Shown piece after piece: positions 51,433 through 64,000 of a stretch of DNA of 64,000 nucleotides. A program made the position numbers and the translations under genes. The stretch comes from Allacma fusca (taxonomy: Eukaryota; Arthropoda; Collembola; Symphypleona; Sminthuridae), in assembly GCA_947179485.1 (NCBI GenBank), contig OX359245.1, forward strand, positions 20,075,067 to 20,139,066, written 5' to 3'. The notes beneath the pieces are model-generated. The model was not told the DNA's origin and did not search any database. It saw only the letters and a list, made by a program, of their open reading frames with translations. How positions within the stretch are numbered: the first letter of the stretch is position 1; each line of letters starts with the position of its first letter.

Positions 51433-54400
51433 TATCGCTAAATACTGACGTTGCTGACTGACAAATTTCTGAGGATCTATTCTCACGACCTTTCAAGCCC
51501 CAATATATTCTAACATTAACTGTTTTTTCGCAACCAAGCTCAAGCAATCCCTACAATTAGTTTGTATGCTTGTCTCAAGTCACCAATATACAAATGTGAA
51601 AGATTGGGCTTTTGTTACTACTGTCTGATGAGCGGTCTAATACTGGAGAGTGATTATACGCGTAATTATATTACAGGGCTAAATCTTATACAGGGTTGGT
51701 ATCTGCTCTTGTAATACAGTTCCGGTTGCTCCTTACTTTTACCCTCAACGTGGCCTTCCAGAGTATCCAAAATTATAAAATTACAAATACACGATCTGTC
51801 ACATCAAGCGGTTACATCAATCAAGACGTTTCACTACAACGGCAGAACCTTCAATATCCGTGATTTCAATTTTTGATAGTCCCAACTTTAACATTATAAT
51901 TTTGAGATAAGACTATACTGGTCACTCCTGAACAAACAATTATTCAGGAATTCTTTCGCATACGCTGCTTTTTTAAGACGCTTGTTCGGAAGATTCATGA
52001 AAGACAGATCGTCAAAGTTTCATTTCACACTTAAATCGTGAGTAATCCTGGATATGATAATACAATTGTCAACTCCTATATGCGAACTATCTGGTCAGAG
52101 AAGAAATTTCAAATGCTAAAGGGTATATGATCAGCACTTCCCCGATTATTCCGACAAGTTCATATATGAATTCCACAATTTCCACACAAGTTATTGGTTG
52201 CAGGGCAGGACCGGGCGGAAAATACACAACTCTCAACAGCTATAGGGAGTCGTGTGCGTTGCAATGCAAAGGGTCTGAAACGCAGAAAATGAAGTAAGAT
52301 AAGTTTCTAGTTCATTTTTATATAACATAACCCCCTTTTACAATTTCAAAACAACTGTCATGTCAATTCTTTAAAACTCAATGGACGTGTTACTTTTTTA
52401 CTCAGTGACTCAGAAAAATAAGACTATATATAGCCTCCGAAATGAATGACAACACAGGCCTTTACGTAATAATTAATCACGGTAAAATTTCAATTCGAAA
52501 ACTAATTTTAAACTAAACATTAGTTTTGTGGGATATGTAGAAATTGAATAAAAATAGTAATCATTACGAAATTGAACACACAGATGAATCGAATCCAACC
52601 AGTTATTGCTTTGGATTATTCTTCCAGTCCTTAAGGTTTTTGTTGTCAGTCTTAACATCACAATTGGCAGGGCGCGTTTTTCCAAGTTAAATGTAATTTC
52701 ACCTGGGTAATTATATTTCCATCAATTTTTCAAGTCACAAATCACAAAACAATTCCACGGAGATTGAATTTGTAATATACGCAGGATGCATATCGTTGTT
52801 GTCTACCTCAACTTCGCAGTAACTCGCACGAATTCCATTTGCCGACTGAGTCGTTCGGTCCTGCTTGGCGCTTGGACGTGCTCCATGCCGTATGGCGTTC
52901 ACACAGTAGATACATACAAAAGTGCAAACCCTGCAACTAGCCTTCAGTTCCTGTTATATGCTCCTCACTGGTACTGGCTCTGGGTACGCACTTTTTGAGC
53001 AGTGTTCATCCGTCTTTGGCTCCACCCGTCTCACAGGAAATATTTCGGGTGTGTTCCGTAGAGATTTCCAGGCAAATCAGATAATCTATGGAAACCGGCG
53101 AACATTACCGGCTAAAAAATATTTGATGTGTATGAACTGTAATCAAATGTTCTGTATGCAAAACTTCGGTTTCAGTTAACATAACTGGTTGTATTCATGC
53201 ATTCGCTGTATAACCACGCTTGTAGAGATATATTTTGTCAAATCATTTAATATTCTTTAAAGTTATGACAGAAAATATAAGTTGCTTCCAGAAGAGCGAG
53301 CACAATTTTTAGTAAGACCCATCTGTAATGATTAAATGTCAAACAATTCAATAACGTCATGAATAAATCGATTGAACAGGTGGTATTACTTGAGTTGAGC
53401 CTAGTAATAGCTCAGGGATGGCTCAGGGATAGCGACATTTTACCCACCCAAGGATTTCAGAAACATGCTTATAAGATAATGAGGTTTAAGGACCTCAGGT
53501 TGAACAGCGTTCTTGGATTAGCGTTACCAGACTCTATGTGAGTCGAATTGACCCTTCACTCATACGTGATACGTAGCTAGACAGGATTATGTAAAGTCTT
53601 AAGAGTACATGTGGCATCTTGTGAGCAATACTCATAGTCTCATATGTTGGGGCCTTTGGGTTATATCGATTCCTTAAACCTGTGTTTCCTAATTGGGATT
53701 CAAGTGAAAGTGTAACAAAGCTGTGATATAACATCACCCTGTAACACGTTGGAAATGAAGCTTGTCAGCCTTTCATCACCTCAGAACTCACTCATTCAGT
53801 CAAGTTATTCCAGTAACTTTCCACGCTCAATGTTGGACAGTCTTAACTTACATTATTCAGCGTCTTAAAAACAATAAATGATGTGCACTACACAACGTAC
53901 TTGCTATATGAACATAATCAAAAGAAAACCTAGATTTAAAAGGTAAGTCTTAAAACAATTTTGTGCATAATTTACTGCTCCCATTATTGTCTGTCTTTTC
54001 ATTATAAATACTAAATTATTAACTAGTATCATTTTATTACTGAATCAGTTTGAATGCTAATTCCAGCTAGAACCGCAGTCATAACGAAACCCCAATTCCC
54101 ATTATAAGTACTTGTTTACAGTTTCACCTCTGGAATTACTCCTGAAGTTTACTGAATTTACTATTCTTAGGCTCTCCAACACTTACTCAATCCCTCCAGG
54201 ACTGTATGTACGTACTTAAACTCACCCAGTAAAACTCACTCAGAAACGCACAATCGAATCAGATCCACGCATGTAGATGTTTACAATGTAGGGGCGCTTC
54301 GGGCTCATGTAAATAACATTGGGTGACCCTCGGAAACCATACCATAACCTTCTTGACGCGACTGTGTGGGTTCATTGGGTACACTTGGGGGTCGATAATA

Positions 54401-55997
54401 ATACAATGTCAGGTCAGGATCCAGTTTCCTAGGAAATATTATTTTTGTGTATTTACTTATTCCCTCAAAGCTTGAGAGACTATTCTATGAACATTACAGA
54501 ATTTGTTCAGAGCCCCTGCCTACGTGCTTCTCGAGCAGCCCCTACTAGTCTACTTATTGTTAATGGGACTTTTTTGAGACCATGCTCATTCATACAGGTA
54601 TGGTATGGGAGTGAATGAATGCATAATGCGTATTTACATAATCTCCATGGAATCAATGTCAAGGTGATATTATTTTTTTAAATGAAGATCGAGAATAAGC
54701 AGTTTCATCTGTGAGACCGTTTTGTAAGTATGTAACCCATTCCAGACATAAGAGTGACAAATGCCTAATTTAAAAAAAGCTAGTTTAATATTTTTGATAG
54801 TTATTGAATTCGTGAAAATGTTTTCATCAAAATTTTAATTTTGGTGTCATCTGGAAATCTTGAAGGTCAAAATCGAAAATGAGTGGTTTTGTAAAAAGCT
54901 GCGCAAATGATTGAATTAAAATTGTAAGTATTTTCATTTCAACGACTAGTCTTTCTCTCGTGAGAATTTTAAGACATTTTATTAGATAAATCTACGCCAT
55001 TATTGAACAGGTAACACAACTAACTCCATAAGGATACAAGTACATATAGCATGGATTTTACCGGAAACCCCAATAAATATACAACCAATAGTTATATTTC
55101 TTTTCATTCAAACCTTCCAGCGATTCAACTATAGAAAATCTATTACGAGATAATTAACAATAGTAATAAATTCGTCGCCGCTATTTCAATTGTGTTTATA
55201 AACACAATTGAATAATTGTCTTTGAGAAGAGGTGGCATAGTGACACAATCACTATACCTGCCCGGTATTTAATTGCAATTATTATAGCTCAACGTATACA
55301 AACAATGTTTCGAATTTGTTTGGATATACGGTCGATTTGGTTCCATCCAAATAGCGTCTTTGTAAAAATTTGCTGGGGAGGATAATCCCTTATTATTTTA
55401 TTACATTTATATATTTTTTTACATTTTATTGTTCTAAAACTGCACAGCATTCCATCAAGCTTCTTGTAAGCCTGGTAAATATTATGGTGTATTTTACCGG
55501 GGATTACATTATTTATGGACAGACAAATCAATATCTGTAATACAGCTATTAGTTTTTGATGAGATATATTTAACCCAAGTTAAATACTATTGCACTGAAA
55601 TTGCACATACTACTCAATGTCTGACTATGATTGGCGAATTCAACGGAATTATACGTAATTTCAACAATAATTTGTAAACGTTATCGAAAACTGCTCTTAA
55701 GATTTAAAATTTCGATAATCGCAGTGCTTGCCATGGGAACAAACATTTAGTTTCTGTTGCAGTGTTCCTATTCCCATTTTTTTCGTAACTCTGCAAAATA
55801 TATTTACCCAGGGATACTGGTGTGCATATAGAATTACGTAATTACTTCGGATGGCAAGCACCGGATGAGCATAAATAGTTGATCGGTACCAAAACTTAGA
55901 ATAATAGTTATTATTGTAATTACATAGCGTTGGTGAGAACCAAATAGGAAGTTTAAGAGAAGGATGGATCTATAGTTTGTAATACAACATCTGTTTC
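51433..55997. other. Spacer between headcase and malic enzyme
   Basis: No gene recognised. On the minus strand it lies upstream of headcase and downstream of malic enzyme. A GC-richer block at about 52780-53060 could be the headcase promoter or first non-coding exon. A possible minus-strand donor CCCAG|GTGAAA lies at about 52702, but no splice chain proves it. A perfect 28-bp palindrome lies at 55185-55212, and a minus-strand AATAAA at 55402-55397 could serve malic enzyme. Confidence 0.45.
55185..55212. repeat. Perfect 28-bp palindrome
   Basis: Reads TTCAATTGTGTTTA followed immediately by its exact inverse complement. It would form a stable hairpin in either strand. It may lie in the 3'UTR of malic enzyme transcripts that use the distal last exon. 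Confidence 0.9.
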
Positions 55998-63996
<7,999 letters not shown>

Positions 63997-64000
63997 TAAA

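Overview
This window is eukaryotic nuclear DNA, AT-rich, from an arthropod (probably a hexapod or other pancrustacean; I cannot fix the species). The evidence is a set of intron-containing genes with clear arthropod relatives: a Ral-type small GTPase, a WTAP/fl(2)d splicing and m6A cofactor, a cuticular chitin-binding protein with one CBM14 domain, headcase, and an NADP-type malic enzyme. GT..AG introns with pyrimidine-rich acceptors join the exons in frame. There are no operons and no bacterial signals.

Layout. 1-3914: no recognised gene; a GC-richer patch lies at 1340-1850. 3915-5286 (-): Ral GTPase, with its first coding exon not found. 5287-15725: intergenic, carrying several short TA-flanked inverted-repeat elements, a 364-bp multi-unit hairpin element and an element with an exact 8-bp target duplication. 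15726-17714 (+): complete WTAP homologue (410 aa). 18005-29167: intergenic with more short elements. 29168-31102 (+): CPAP1-like protein, start exon missing. 31334-37130: intergenic with three long (GA)n arrays. 37131-44198: AT-rich stretch that may be a long headcase 3'UTR. 44199-51432 (-): headcase (508 aa, six coding exons). 51433-55997: no recognised gene. 55998-63996 (-): malic enzyme (599 or 600 aa), with ten shared exons and two alternative last exons.

The genes are unrelated housekeeping or developmental genes and do not form a functional cluster. The most unusual material is in the mobile and repeat fraction. One malic enzyme intron holds a transposon-like element nested inside another. 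Each has its own exact 8-bp target duplication, and the outer one is filled by a 54-bp minisatellite with a 162-bp higher-order period. A hairpin element with many ~36-nt units per arm (13947-14310) has a minimal relative with one unit per arm in a headcase intron (49263-49340). A separate family of about ten TA-flanked miniature elements is scattered through the non-coding DNA. On the gene side, the two alternative C-terminal exons of malic enzyme and a Ral protein lacking a CAAX prenylation box stand out.

Limits: exon joins were inferred by eye from splice-site consensus and protein similarity. No transcript evidence or database search was available.
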